Shown here: positions 1 to 5,771 of the stretch, piece after piece
Numbering within the stretch: the first letter of the stretch is position 1
Layout: the number at the start of each line of letters is the position of its first letter
Assembly (NCBI GenBank): GCA_005239845.1
Contig: SBBD01000143.1
Location: 1 to 7,871, forward strand
Length of the DNA stretch: 7,871 nucleotides
Reading direction: 5' to 3'
From: an archaeon
Lineage (GTDB): Archaea; Micrarchaeota; Micrarchaeia; Norongarragalinales; SBBD01
Notes under the pieces: generated by a model
Databases searched by the model: none
What the model was told of the DNA's origin: nothing
Seen by the model: only the letters and a program-made list of their open reading frames with translations
Position numbers and translations under genes: made by a program

Positions 1-30
1 CACTTTCACATATATCACTTTTTATTGATA

Positions 31-50
31 ATATCTATAATTATAGATAT
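31..50. repeat. Perfect 20-bp AT-rich palindrome, candidate operator
   Basis: The two 10-base arms ATATCTATAA and TTATAGATAT are exact reverse complements with no spacer. The palindrome lies in the AT-rich gap after the DUF35-HADH gene, and its right end touches a TATA-like element on the minus strand. It would therefore sit between TATA box and transcription start of a leftward gene that begins beyond the window. Archaeal repressors often bind dimeric sites in that position. The symmetry is seen directly; the operator role is inferred. In RNA it could also form a weak A/U-only hairpin, but no T-run follows that would suggest a terminator. Confidence 0.5.
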
Positions 51-57
51 ATTTAAA
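50..57 (-). promoter_or_regulatory. TATA box for a leftward gene off the left edge
   Basis: Read on the minus strand the sequence is AAGG-TTTAAATA-TATC, a close match to the archaeal TATA consensus TTTAWATA. A start of transcription about 26 bases downstream would fall near base 27. No coding sequence can be supported in the remaining bases to the edge, although minus-strand GTG codons at 9-7 and 18-16 follow an AAGTGAT stretch that resembles a Shine-Dalgarno site. On the plus strand the same AT-rich stretch could in principle direct antisense transcription into the HADH gene, for which there is no support. Confidence 0.4.
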
Positions 58-99
58 CCTTGCTACGGTCCCCTAACTTTTATTGCATCAGTCCGTCCG

Positions 100-1197
100 T
101 CATCCGTACCTATAAAACCCTTCTTTTGTTTTTCTCCCGAGCTTTCCTTCCTTAACCATTTTCCGTGCCAGTTTTGCCGCCGTGAACTTGATATCGCCTG
201 TTTCCTGCTTCAAGTTGTCCATGATTTCCACGAACACGTCCACGCCAATCAAGTCAATGAGCGCGAGGGGGCCCATAGGGTGATTCAAGCCCAACTTTAC
301 CGCCTGGTCCACGTCCTCGGGTTTCGCCGTGCCTTGCTCCACCAGCAACACGGCTTCATTCAGGAAAGGGAAGAGCACGCGGTTCACGATGAAGCCGGGA
401 GCGTCCTTTACTTCTACGACGGTTTTCCCAAGCAGCACGGCCACCTCTTTGGTCTTCTGGATGGTTTCCTTGGAGGTCTTTTTCATGGGAATGATTTCCA
501 CGAGCCGCATGCGTTCAACGGGGTTGAAGAAGTGCATTCCCACGACGCGTTCGGGGCGCTTCAACCCCTCGGCCATGTCCTGCACCAGCAAAGAGGAAGT
601 GTTGCTCGCCAGGATGACGTGCGGGGGGCACGCTTGATCCAACTCCCTAAAAACCTCTTTTTTTACTCCCAATTTCTCCACGACGTTTTCCACGATAAAG
701 TCGCACGCCTTCAAGTCTGCGTAATGAGTGGTAAGTTCGAGCCGTTGGAGGCAAGCGCGTACGTCTTCCGGGTCGTTCATGGTTTTTCCGAGACTCGCTT
801 CCACTTGCCTCTTCAGCTTTTCCAAGCTTTCCTGCGTCCTGCTTTTTGCAATGACTTCCATGCCTCCCTTGAGCGCCGTTAAAACCAAGCCGGAAGCCAT
901 GGCTCCCGTTCCCACGACTCCGAGGGCGGGGAGTTTCTTGGTTTCTGCCTTTACGCTTAACCCCTCTCCCACTTCCTTCTTTTCCATGCTCTTGCGCAAG
1001 TGCTTGAACCCTTTTTCATCCTCCAAAAGCAGAACATAGTAGGGCACGTCGGGGTGTTCCAAGGAAGGCACGCGTACTTCCGTGACTCCAATTACTTTCA
1101 GCTTTTTCGCTTCCTCTTTCTGCAACGCTCCTCCGCAGTACGCGCACTGTTTCAACGCATAGTGCCAGAACCGCTTGCAATGCTTGCAGAACCACAT
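100..1197 (-). CDS. DUF35 (zinc ribbon/OB-fold) fused to NAD-dependent 3-hydroxyacyl-CoA dehydrogenase
   Basis: This 365-residue protein has two parts. Residues 1-90 are DUF35-like: a zinc ribbon with C4-x2-C7 and C18-x2-C21, then an OB-fold-like stretch (about 33-83, with VTEVRVP and YYVLLLEDEKG). Residues 91-365 are a full 3-hydroxyacyl-CoA dehydrogenase that interconverts 3-hydroxyacyl-CoA and 3-oxoacyl-CoA with NAD(H). They show the Rossmann GTGAMASG (96-103), Ser201 in SNTSSL, His222 in GMHFFNP, Glu234 and Asn272; the 21-, 12- and 50-residue spacings match the Ser-His-Glu-Asn set of human HADH. The end GRKTKEGFYRYG is typical. The start is the ATG at 1197; the frame extends to a TTG at 1218 but gains nothing recognisable. 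The gene lies 51 bases behind the thiolase, its expected partner. In archaea separate DUF35 proteins bridge thiolase and HMG-CoA synthase; the fusion suggests docking to the thiolase (inference). Physiological direction and chain length are unknown. Confidence 0.9.
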   Translation of the reverse strand: MWFCKHCKRFWHYALKQCAYCGGALQKEEAKKLKVIGVTEVRVPSLEHPDVPYYVLLLEDEKGFKHLRKSMEKKEVGEGLSVKAETKKLPALGVVGTGAMASGLVLTALKGGMEVIAKSRTQESLEKLKRQVEASLGKTMNDPEDVRACLQRLELTTHYADLKACDFIVENVVEKLGVKKEVFRELDQACPPHVILASNTSSLLVQDMAEGLKRPERVVGMHFFNPVERMRLVEIIPMKKTSKETIQKTKEVAVLLGKTVVEVKDAPGFIVNRVLFPFLNEAVLLVEQGTAKPEDVDQAVKLGLNHPMGPLALIDLIGVDVFVEIMDNLKQETGDIKFTAAKLARKMVKEGKLGRKTKEGFYRYG

Positions 1198-1198
1198 T

Positions 1199-1212
1199 AG
1201 GTGTATACACCT
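1199..1212 (-). promoter_or_regulatory. 14-bp palindrome covering the probable ribosome binding site of DUF35-HADH
   Basis: AGGTGTATACACCT is its own reverse complement and ends one base before the ATG at 1197. On the mRNA, AGGTG matches five bases of the archaeal anti-Shine-Dalgarno region (CACCU) and lies 10 bases from the start, a slightly long but workable spacing. In RNA, AGGUG could pair with CACCU across a UAUA loop and hide the site. As DNA the palindrome could be a dimeric operator. Both roles are inferred; only the symmetry and position are seen. Confidence 0.45.
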
Positions 1213-1243
1213 GAACAACTGCTGATATTCGTTCTCACTTGCA

Positions 1244-1256
1244 TTTTTTTATTTTC
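1244..1256 (-). promoter_or_regulatory. Possible internal TATA-like element before DUF35-HADH
   Basis: The minus strand at the end of the thiolase gene reads as an AT-rich run (GAAAATAAAAAAATGC) including the thiolase TAA stop. Its centre lies about 53 bases before the ATG at 1197, so transcription could start near base 1224 with a leader of about 27 bases that carries the AGGTG site. An operon promoter further upstream may make it unnecessary. Poly-A runs occur easily by chance, so support is weak. Confidence 0.2.
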
Positions 1257-2373
1257 TTAGGATGTGGATGGCTGCTGTTCCTCCGACGCCTCCCACGTTT
1301 TGCGCCAGCCCCACTTCCGCTCCTTTCACTTGCCGCTTTCCCGCTTCCCCTCTCAATTGCATCGTCAGCTCCGCCAATTGGGCTACTCCCGTGGCTCCGA
1401 TGGGGTGGCCGTCTGCCTTCAACCCTCCGTCCGGGTTGATGGGAAGCTCTCCTTCAATTTTCGTCTTTCCTGCGCGCACCCATTCCTTGCTCTCGCCGGG
1501 CTTGCAAAGGCCGAGGTCTTCCATGGCCACGAGTTCCGCGATGGTGAAGCAATCGTGCACTTCCAAAACATCCAATTGCTGGGGCTTTATTTTTGCCTGT
1601 ATGTACGCTTCCTTTGCTGCTTTTTTTGTCGCTTCAAACGACGTCAAACTTTTTCTTTGCACGAGGGAAATGGAGTCCGTTGCGACGGACGAAGCGGCCA
1701 CTTGAATGTCGCGGTCTCCATTCCTCTTTTTAGTCAACACGATGGCGGCCGCTCCGTCTGAAATGGGGGAACAGTCGAAGAGGCGCAGGGGAGAGCTCAC
1801 GACTTCCGAGTTCTTGATGTCTTCCAGCGTCACCTTCTTGTGCGCAAAGTGCGCCGTGGGGTTCAGCAGCGCGTTCTCGTGGTTTTTCAAGGAAACCAAC
1901 GCCAAGTCTTCGAGCGTGGTCCCGTATTTCAGCATGTGCTGCTGCGCAATCAACGCGTAGCTCGCGGGAAAAATGAGGCCTTCCTCCTGGTCCAGCAAGC
2001 GGTCGCCGGCAAACCCGATGGTCATCCCGTTCTCCTTGCCACTCGCCGAAGTCATTTTTTCCACTCCCACGACGAGAATGTTACTGTATTGACTGTGCAC
2101 GGCTTGAAAGACCGCGGTGCCCCCGGAGGCGCACGCCGTTTCATTACGGAAGGCAGGAATGCCTTCGCATTGGAGCAAGCTGACGAGCACGGAATTCAAG
2201 TGCAACTGTTTGGCATCGGGTCCTCCGATAAAGTTGGAAGTATACACTGCGTCCAGCTCTTTGGGAGAAATGCCCGCATCCCGCAAGGCGTGTACGGCTG
2301 CAGCATAGGCGAGCTCGTGGAGCCCTTCCTGCAGTACTCCGAACTTGGTTTTTCCCACGCCTGAAATGTACAT
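1249..2373 (-). CDS. Thiolase, SCP2/archaeal acetoacetyl-CoA type
   Basis: This 374-residue cytosolic thiolase most likely condenses two acetyl-CoA to acetoacetyl-CoA, or cleaves 3-oxoacyl-CoA in reverse. The nucleophile is Cys81 in ETACASGG; the active-site loop is HDCF (His273, Cys275), and GHPIGATG carries His323. The C-terminal CxG cysteine of classic degradative and biosynthetic thiolases is absent: that region reads GLAQNVGGVGG. This is the pattern of SCP2-type and archaeal thiolases, in which the HDCF cysteine is thought to take over. Length is normal for that group. The start is the ATG at 2373; an in-frame TTG at 2385 would add four residues. It follows the ArnD-like gene by 29 bases and precedes DUF35-HADH by 51, giving a likely operon. 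Archaeal thiolases of this type usually work with a DUF35 protein; here DUF35 is fused to the next enzyme. No HMG-CoA synthase is in view, so a link to mevalonate synthesis is not shown. Confidence 0.92.
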   Translation of the reverse strand: MYISGVGKTKFGVLQEGLHELAYAAAVHALRDAGISPKELDAVYTSNFIGGPDAKQLHLNSVLVSLLQCEGIPAFRNETACASGGTAVFQAVHSQYSNILVVGVEKMTSASGKENGMTIGFAGDRLLDQEEGLIFPASYALIAQQHMLKYGTTLEDLALVSLKNHENALLNPTAHFAHKKVTLEDIKNSEVVSSPLRLFDCSPISDGAAAIVLTKKRNGDRDIQVAASSVATDSISLVQRKSLTSFEATKKAAKEAYIQAKIKPQQLDVLEVHDCFTIAELVAMEDLGLCKPGESKEWVRAGKTKIEGELPINPDGGLKADGHPIGATGVAQLAELTMQLRGEAGKRQVKGAEVGLAQNVGGVGGTAAIHILRK

Positions 2374-2375
2374 GT

Positions 2376-2387
2376 GGTTGTTCAACC
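2376..2387 (-). promoter_or_regulatory. Inverted repeat directly before the thiolase start
   Basis: On the minus strand GGTTG-AA-CAACC is followed by AC and the ATG at 2373. Arms are five bases each around a two-base centre; as RNA a GGUU/AACC stem with a GAAC loop is feasible. There is no clear Shine-Dalgarno sequence here. Position and size resemble the palindrome before DUF35-HADH (1199-1212), although the sequences differ. A shared regulatory role is only a suggestion. Confidence 0.3.
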
Positions 2388-2402
2388 GCTTCGATGAAAA
2401 TC

Positions 2403-3242
2403 TTATTCAAACGAAACCTTTTGAAACCTCGTTTTTCCTTTCCTGGCAAGCTTTTCGAACGTCGTAACCTCGATTCCTTCTTTCTTTATCCCCCTCAAAA
2501 ACCGTTCCACGACGTGGGGCTTGAACGTGCCCTCGAAAACGTCGTGCGCGTAGACCGTCGACCATTTTCCCTTCCGTTCCCTTTCCACTACCTGCCCCAG
2601 CACTTTATCGGCCACGAGTTCGTCGGGAACCCCTTGCCGGCAATAGTACTCGAAGAGCGGACTCGTGTCCCTTGCTTTCAACGTGATGGGCACTTGCACG
2701 TGCCTGAATTTCCTTCCTTTCCAAACCGGGCGAAAAGGCCGTTCCCCTGGAAGGTCCGAGGCAAACCGGTACCCCAATTCGTCCAGGCCCTCCAATACCG
2801 TTCCATTCACGAAAAAGCCGGGCGACACAAAATGGTGCGGTTTCTTGCCAAAAAGGTGCACGTACTCGTCGGTAGCCATCTTCATGTGTTTCTTGACATC
2901 GATATGCTCCAATGCTCTCGTCCACGGCCGGTGCTTCCACGCGTGCACGCCCAGCGTATGCCCTTCGCTCATCACCCGTTCCAACAGTTCGGCATTTTCC
3001 TCCGCAAAGTTTTTTGGCCTCAACAGCATGCGCGCCATGTCGCTCTTCGGGATGCTGCTGCCTCCGGCAAGCCCACTCTTTCCTCCCCGAAAGCGCAGTA
3101 AATCCACTACGCCGGACTCGCCGCCCATGACCACGACAAAAGCGGCAGGAATGTCGGTTTTCCGCAGCATGTCCAATAAGTTGGGCACGCCATACCTCAG
3201 GCCGTACCGGCTGTCAATATCCACGCGAAAGGCAAAGGCCAC
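2403..3242 (-). CDS. ArnD-like polysaccharide deacetylase/deformylase (NodB superfamily)
   Basis: This 279-residue protein resembles bacterial ArnD, which removes the formyl group from undecaprenyl-phosphate 4-formamido-arabinose. Matching stretches in order are RVDID (residues 6-10, acidic metal site D8/D10), RYGVPNLLDMLRK (ArnD: REGVPRLLEILSK), GVHAWKHRPW (metal-ligand pair H100-x3-H104; ArnD GLHAWDHHAW), the SDLPGERPFRP block (162-172; ArnD NSDCRGAMPFRP), QVPITL (183-188) and YAHDVFEG with H233. The product is probably a metal-dependent hydrolase that deacylates an amino sugar, perhaps lipid-linked; the true substrate is unknown. There is no signal peptide or membrane segment. The start is a GTG at 3242, chosen because GAGGG lies six bases upstream and the first metal motif begins at residue 6. 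It is the first gene of the leftward operon and lies back to back with a GT2 gene, which fits a role in glycan assembly better than one in CoA metabolism. Confidence 0.82.
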   Translation of the reverse strand: MAFAFRVDIDSRYGLRYGVPNLLDMLRKTDIPAAFVVVMGGESGVVDLLRFRGGKSGLAGGSSIPKSDMARMLLRPKNFAEENAELLERVMSEGHTLGVHAWKHRPWTRALEHIDVKKHMKMATDEYVHLFGKKPHHFVSPGFFVNGTVLEGLDELGYRFASDLPGERPFRPVWKGRKFRHVQVPITLKARDTSPLFEYYCRQGVPDELVADKVLGQVVERERKGKWSTVYAHDVFEGTFKPHVVERFLRGIKKEGIEVTTFEKLARKGKTRFQKVSFE

Positions 3243-3248
3243 GGTTTT

Positions 3249-3253
3249 CCCTC
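3249..3253 (-). promoter_or_regulatory. Shine-Dalgarno site of the ArnD-like gene
   Basis: The minus strand reads GAGGG, then AAAACC, then the GTG start at 3242. The six-base spacing is ideal and decides the GTG start, since no ATG is available in this frame near the first conserved motif. An ATG a few bases upstream (ATGAAGAGG) is in another frame and opens only a shadow frame. Confidence 0.6.
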
Positions 3254-3371
3254 TTCATTCTCGAAAAGCAGCGTCCACGGTCCGTTCTTGAGTGGCAAAC
3301 GCGGTGCCCGGAACTCTCACCTGCCTCTCGGACGCAAGCGCTTCTTTTTCCAAGCTTATTTTCTCCAAACC

Positions 3372-3379
3372 TTTTAATA
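3372..3379 (+). promoter_or_regulatory. TATA box of the GT2 gene, implying a leaderless mRNA
   Basis: TTTTAATA within CCTTTTAATAGG is close to the archaeal TATA consensus. Its centre is about 27 bases before the ATG at 3403, so transcription would begin at or next to that codon. This supports a leaderless message and favours 3403 over the in-frame ATG at 3394 or the GTG at 3292. Confidence 0.45.
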
Positions 3380-3402
3380 GGCCTTTGCGTGAAATGCTGC
3401 GT

Positions 3403-4329
3403 ATGCGCCTCATCAAGGCCCCTATCTGCGTGCTCATTCCTACTTTGAACGAGGAAGCCGCCATTTTCGACGTCATCCGCACGCTGCCCAAGCGCGTGAA
3501 AGGGTTGAAGGTAAAGGCGGTCGTCATCGATGGAAACTCGCAAGACCGGACGGTGGCGCGAGCCAAGAAAGCGGGAGCTTTCGTCTTGAGGCAGACGACG
3601 GAAGGCAAGGGCGCCGCCATCCAGGAAGCCTTGGAGCACATCCAGTGTGACTACCTGGTCTTCATTGACGGGGATGGAACGTACGTTTCCGAAGACCTGC
3701 CGAAGCTCGTCCTTCCTCTTCTTGAAAAAAAGGCGGACATGACAGTTGCAACGCGTTTGAAGCGGCAGGACGCGGGCAGCATCACGGTCTTCAACACCTT
3801 GGGAAACGTGGCCTTCAATTGGCTCATCCGGTTTTTCTACGGCCAGAACATCACGGACATGCTTTCCGGGTACCGCGCCATCTCGCGCAAGAAATTCGAC
3901 GACTTGAACCTGGTTTCTAGAGCATTCGAGGTGGAAACCGAGATCACCATCGAAGCGCTCCGCAACCACCTCCGCATCCTCGAAATTCCTTTGTACTACA
4001 AGCGCCGCAAGGGCCAAACCAAGCTCAACCCCATCCACGACGGGTTGCGCATCTTCAAGACGCTCGTGCTCATGATTAGGGACACGAAACCCCTGTACTT
4101 TTTCGGCCTGCTGGGCGCCGTGTTCTTCGTGTTCGGCTTGTGGCCCGCCTCGCTCGTACTATACGAAAAGCTGGTGCTGGGGTATGTGGTGCACTTGCCC
4201 TCCACCATCCTCGCCGCCTTCTCGTTCCTGCTCGCCATCCAGATCTGGGCGCTGGGGTTCCTTGCGGACATGGAACTCAAGGACACCCAGCGACTTGAAA
4301 AGCTCTTGCGCAAATCCATGCGCCGGTAA
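3403..4329 (+). CDS. GT2 polyprenyl-phosphate glycosyltransferase with two C-terminal membrane helices
   Basis: This 308-residue enzyme belongs to glycosyltransferase family 2 of the DPM1/ArnC/AglJ kind, which moves a sugar from a nucleotide donor to a polyprenyl or dolichyl phosphate on the cytoplasmic face. The GT-A domain starts at VLIPTLNEE (10-18), followed by VVIDGNSQDRT (40-50), GKGAAI (68-73), the metal-binding DGDGTY (89-94, D89 and D91) and TDMLSGYRAISR (151-162), then FEVETEITIEA (175-185). Two hydrophobic segments, about 231-255 and 265-289, anchor the C-terminus, as in ArnC and some dolichol-phosphate synthases. The start follows from the TATA spacing and from the family, where the first strand lies close to the N-terminus; ATG 3394 would add three residues. 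The next gene, 93 bases on, is a flippase, so the product is probably part of lipid-linked glycan assembly. The sugar cannot be read from the sequence. Confidence 0.9.
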   Translation: MRLIKAPICVLIPTLNEEAAIFDVIRTLPKRVKGLKVKAVVIDGNSQDRTVARAKKAGAFVLRQTTEGKGAAIQEALEHIQCDYLVFIDGDGTYVSEDLPKLVLPLLEKKADMTVATRLKRQDAGSITVFNTLGNVAFNWLIRFFYGQNITDMLSGYRAISRKKFDDLNLVSRAFEVETEITIEALRNHLRILEIPLYYKRRKGQTKLNPIHDGLRIFKTLVLMIRDTKPLYFFGLLGAVFFVFGLWPASLVLYEKLVLGYVVHLPSTILAAFSFLLAIQIWALGFLADMELKDTQRLEKLLRKSMRR

Positions 4330-4398
4330 GTGGGATCGTTCCCTCCATGAAAGCCCAGCAACAGGAAAGAATGCAGTAACTTACCCTCGTGCCTTTGC

Positions 4399-4406
4399 AT
4401 AAAAAA
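4399..4406 (+). promoter_or_regulatory. TATA-like element of the flippase gene
   Basis: ATAAAAAA within GCATAAAAAACAGG lies about 20 bases before the ATG at 4423, at roughly the distance that gives a leaderless mRNA. No Shine-Dalgarno sequence precedes the ATG, which agrees. Read-through from the GT2 gene is also possible, as the gap is only 93 bases. Confidence 0.35.
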
Positions 4407-4407
4407 C

Positions 4408-4419
4408 AGGTTTAAGCCT
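4408..4419 (+). promoter_or_regulatory. AGGTTTAAGCCT, near-palindrome shared with the STT3-like gene
   Basis: This 12-base near-palindrome ends three bases before the flippase ATG. It differs at one base from the perfect palindrome AGGCTTAAGCCT at 5698-5709, upstream of the next gene. It is too close to the start to be that gene's TATA box, so a regulator-binding site is a fair guess. Two copies are thin evidence. Confidence 0.3.
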
Positions 4420-4422
4420 CCG

Positions 4423-5673
4423 ATGCTAGAAACGCTCAACGCCCTTCTCCGGAACCGGCCGTTCCTGCAAAGCAACCTCATCGCTTCCGCGGGCACGCTC
4501 TTCACGCTCTTTCTTTCCTACTTGTTCCACTTCGTCATGACGCGCCTGCTTTCCACGGCGGACTACGGCGACTTGAGCGTCATCGTCGGCATTTTTGCCG
4601 TGGCCACGATTCCCGCGGCCAGCATTTCGGCGGCGTTGACGCGCGAGCTTTCCAAGCTGGAGGCCTTGAAACAGCAGAAAAAGATGCACTTTCTTCTGTT
4701 CAAGTATTTGCGTACGGTGACCCTCCTCAGCTTCCTCTTGTTCGGCCTCATGGCGTTGGGCGGCTGGTTCCTCTTCGACCGCTGGGACTTGCGGCTTACG
4801 GCGGCCCTGGTAGCCCTCGGCATTCCTGCGGCGTACTACCACAACATGGCCTCAAGCTACTTCCAGGCAAAAGAAAAAATTGTCGTGCTCATGGGCCTCG
4901 GCATCCTTCGGGAACTCTTCCGCTTTGCCTTCGCCGTAGGACTCGTGTGGGTGGGCTGGGGTGTCGTGGGCGCCGCCTCCTCTTTTCCGTTGGGGTACTT
5001 CCTCGTGGCAGGAGGAGTCGCGTGGTTTTTTTCCCGTTCCCTGAAAGGCGAAGAACCCTACTCCTTGAGCTTGAAGCGCTCGTTTTTCCTCCTATTGCTG
5101 ACGAGCTTCCTGAGCTCGACCTTCATGTACTTGGACCTCTTCTTCGTCAAACTGCACTTGGGCAGCGCCCCGGCAGGCCTGTACAACGTGGCGCAAGTTA
5201 CTTCAAAACTCCTGGTCTATCTTTCCGCGGGCATCACGCTGGTCATGTTCCCCAAGTCCTCCAAGCTTTCCTATGCCCGGCACTCCCACCTCTTGGGACA
5301 GCTCGTTTGGAAGTCCTCCCTCTTTCTCATGCCGGCCTTGGCCGTTTTTCTGGTTTTTCCCCAGCTCCTCACGTTCTTCTATCCCGCCGAGTACGGCGTC
5401 GCCGTTCCCGCTTTCCAACTGCTTTCCGTGGGCATGTTTTTCTTCGCCGTCTTCATGATTCTCCTCAACGTCATGTGGTCCCAACACCAGGAAGCCTTCC
5501 CGCTCGGCTTGTTCTTCGGCGGCGTCGCTTTTCATGCCCTCCTCCTCAACTTCGCGGTGCCCTTGTGGCAACTGCAAGGAGCCGCTTGGGCTACCGTCGT
5601 CTCCTCTTTCCTCTTGCTGGCGGCTTCTGCCCTCAAGGTCCATTACAGCCTCCGCAAAGCCCCAAAGCCTTAG
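4423..5673 (+). CDS. Lipid-linked oligosaccharide flippase, MOP/Wzx-like
   Basis: This 416-residue, strongly hydrophobic protein has about 12 predicted membrane helices (near 18-38, 50-72, 95-117, 123-143, 155-180, 183-203, 219-240, 258-278, 296-318, 330-350, 357-380 and 386-405). Length and layout match the polysaccharide transporter branch of the MOP superfamily (Wzx; AglR-like in archaea), which turns lipid-linked sugars or oligosaccharides across the membrane. Family-like stretches are RLLSTADYGDLSV (41-53, the usual DYG after helix 1), SAPAGLYNVAQV (248-259) and FYPAEYGVAVPAFQLL (319-334). The start is the ATG at 4423, which has no Shine-Dalgarno but a TATA-like element about 20 bases before it. 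It lies between a GT2 that charges polyprenyl phosphate and an STT3-like transferase that would use the flipped lipid, which strongly supports the role. The exact cargo is unknown. Confidence 0.88.
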   Translation: MLETLNALLRNRPFLQSNLIASAGTLFTLFLSYLFHFVMTRLLSTADYGDLSVIVGIFAVATIPAASISAALTRELSKLEALKQQKKMHFLLFKYLRTVTLLSFLLFGLMALGGWFLFDRWDLRLTAALVALGIPAAYYHNMASSYFQAKEKIVVLMGLGILRELFRFAFAVGLVWVGWGVVGAASSFPLGYFLVAGGVAWFFSRSLKGEEPYSLSLKRSFFLLLLTSFLSSTFMYLDLFFVKLHLGSAPAGLYNVAQVTSKLLVYLSAGITLVMFPKSSKLSYARHSHLLGQLVWKSSLFLMPALAVFLVFPQLLTFFYPAEYGVAVPAFQLLSVGMFFFAVFMILLNVMWSQHQEAFPLGLFFGGVAFHALLLNFAVPLWQLQGAAWATVVSSFLLLAASALKVHYSLRKAPKP

Positions 5674-5697
5674 TGAGCCCCAATTGCCCTGCCTCCA

Positions 5698-5709
5698 AGG
5701 CTTAAGCCT
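5698..5709. repeat. Perfect 12-bp palindrome upstream of the STT3-like gene
   Basis: AGGCTTAAGCCT is fully self-complementary and ends nine bases before the TATA box at 5719. That position, just upstream of TATA/BRE, is common for archaeal activator or repressor sites. It matches 11 of 12 bases of the element before the flippase gene (4408-4419). It could also pair as AAGGCTT with AAGCCTT at the end of the flippase gene (5665-5671), but the 25-base loop and the lack of a T-run argue against a terminator. Confidence 0.35.
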
Positions 5710-5718
5710 ATCGCTTGC

Positions 5719-5726
5719 TTTAAAAA
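5719..5726 (+). promoter_or_regulatory. TATA box of the STT3-like gene
   Basis: TTTAAAAA is the best TATA match on the plus strand of the window. A start about 26 bases downstream, near 5748, gives a leader of about 23 bases, enough to include the GAGGGGG at 5755-5761. The STT3-like gene thus probably has its own promoter in addition to any read-through from the flippase. Confidence 0.5.
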
Positions 5727-5754
5727 CCTAGTCCGAACAATACTTTTTCCGTTC

Positions 5755-5761
5755 GAGGGGG
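5755..5761 (+). promoter_or_regulatory. Shine-Dalgarno site of the STT3-like gene
   Basis: GAGGGGG lies ten bases before the ATG at 5772 and matches the GAGG core of the archaeal ribosome binding site. It supports this ATG. The two preceding plus-strand genes have no such site, so start signals within the block are mixed. Confidence 0.45.
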
Positions 5762-5771
5762 TTATTTTCGC

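Larger units (their letters stand above)
3243..3402. other. Divergent intergenic region between the two gene blocks
   Basis: These roughly 160 bases separate the ArnD-like gene (leftward) from the GT2 gene (rightward) and must hold promoters for both directions. The rightward TATA-like element is at 3372-3379. On the left-facing strand no convincing TATA box lies at the expected distance from 3242; the nearest AT-rich candidates (around 3350-3385) would give a leader of over 80 bases. Frames open through here on both strands but encode nothing recognisable. No tRNA-like T-arm or box C/D element was found. Confidence 0.5.

Noticed and set aside
25..882. Long plus-strand open frame opposite DUF35-HADH
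   Set aside because: It runs through the antisense of a gene with complete catalytic motifs, is rich in His, Phe and Gln in low-complexity fashion, and has no recognisable domain.
1016..1210. Short minus-strand ORF overlapping the start of DUF35-HADH
   Set aside because: It is out of frame with the zinc-ribbon cysteines and has no conserved features.
1197..1244. 15-codon leader ORF ending in TAATG, overlapping the DUF35-HADH start
   Set aside because: The stop-start overlap is suggestive of coupling, but the ORF has no ribosome binding site, begins within a poly-A run at the thiolase stop, and a frame this short arises easily by chance.
3255..3340. Possible tRNA-like stretch in the divergent intergenic region
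   Set aside because: A D-arm-like GAGTGGCAAAC was noticed, but there is no GGTTCGA-type T-arm, anticodon stem or matching acceptor stem on either strand.
3292..3402. N-terminal extension of the GT2 frame from a GTG start
   Set aside because: GT2 enzymes of this type begin just before VLIPTLNE; the extension contains the TATA-like element and has no signal peptide or known domain.
3214..4038. Long minus-strand open frame opposite the GT2 gene
   Set aside because: It overlaps the start of the ArnD-like gene and is antisense to a clear GT2 domain; composition is Arg- and charge-rich as expected for a shadow frame.
5665..5703. AAGCCTT/AAGGCTT hairpin as a terminator after the flippase gene
   Set aside because: The loop is 25 bases, the stem seven, and no T-run follows; the right arm is better explained as part of the 12-bp palindrome.
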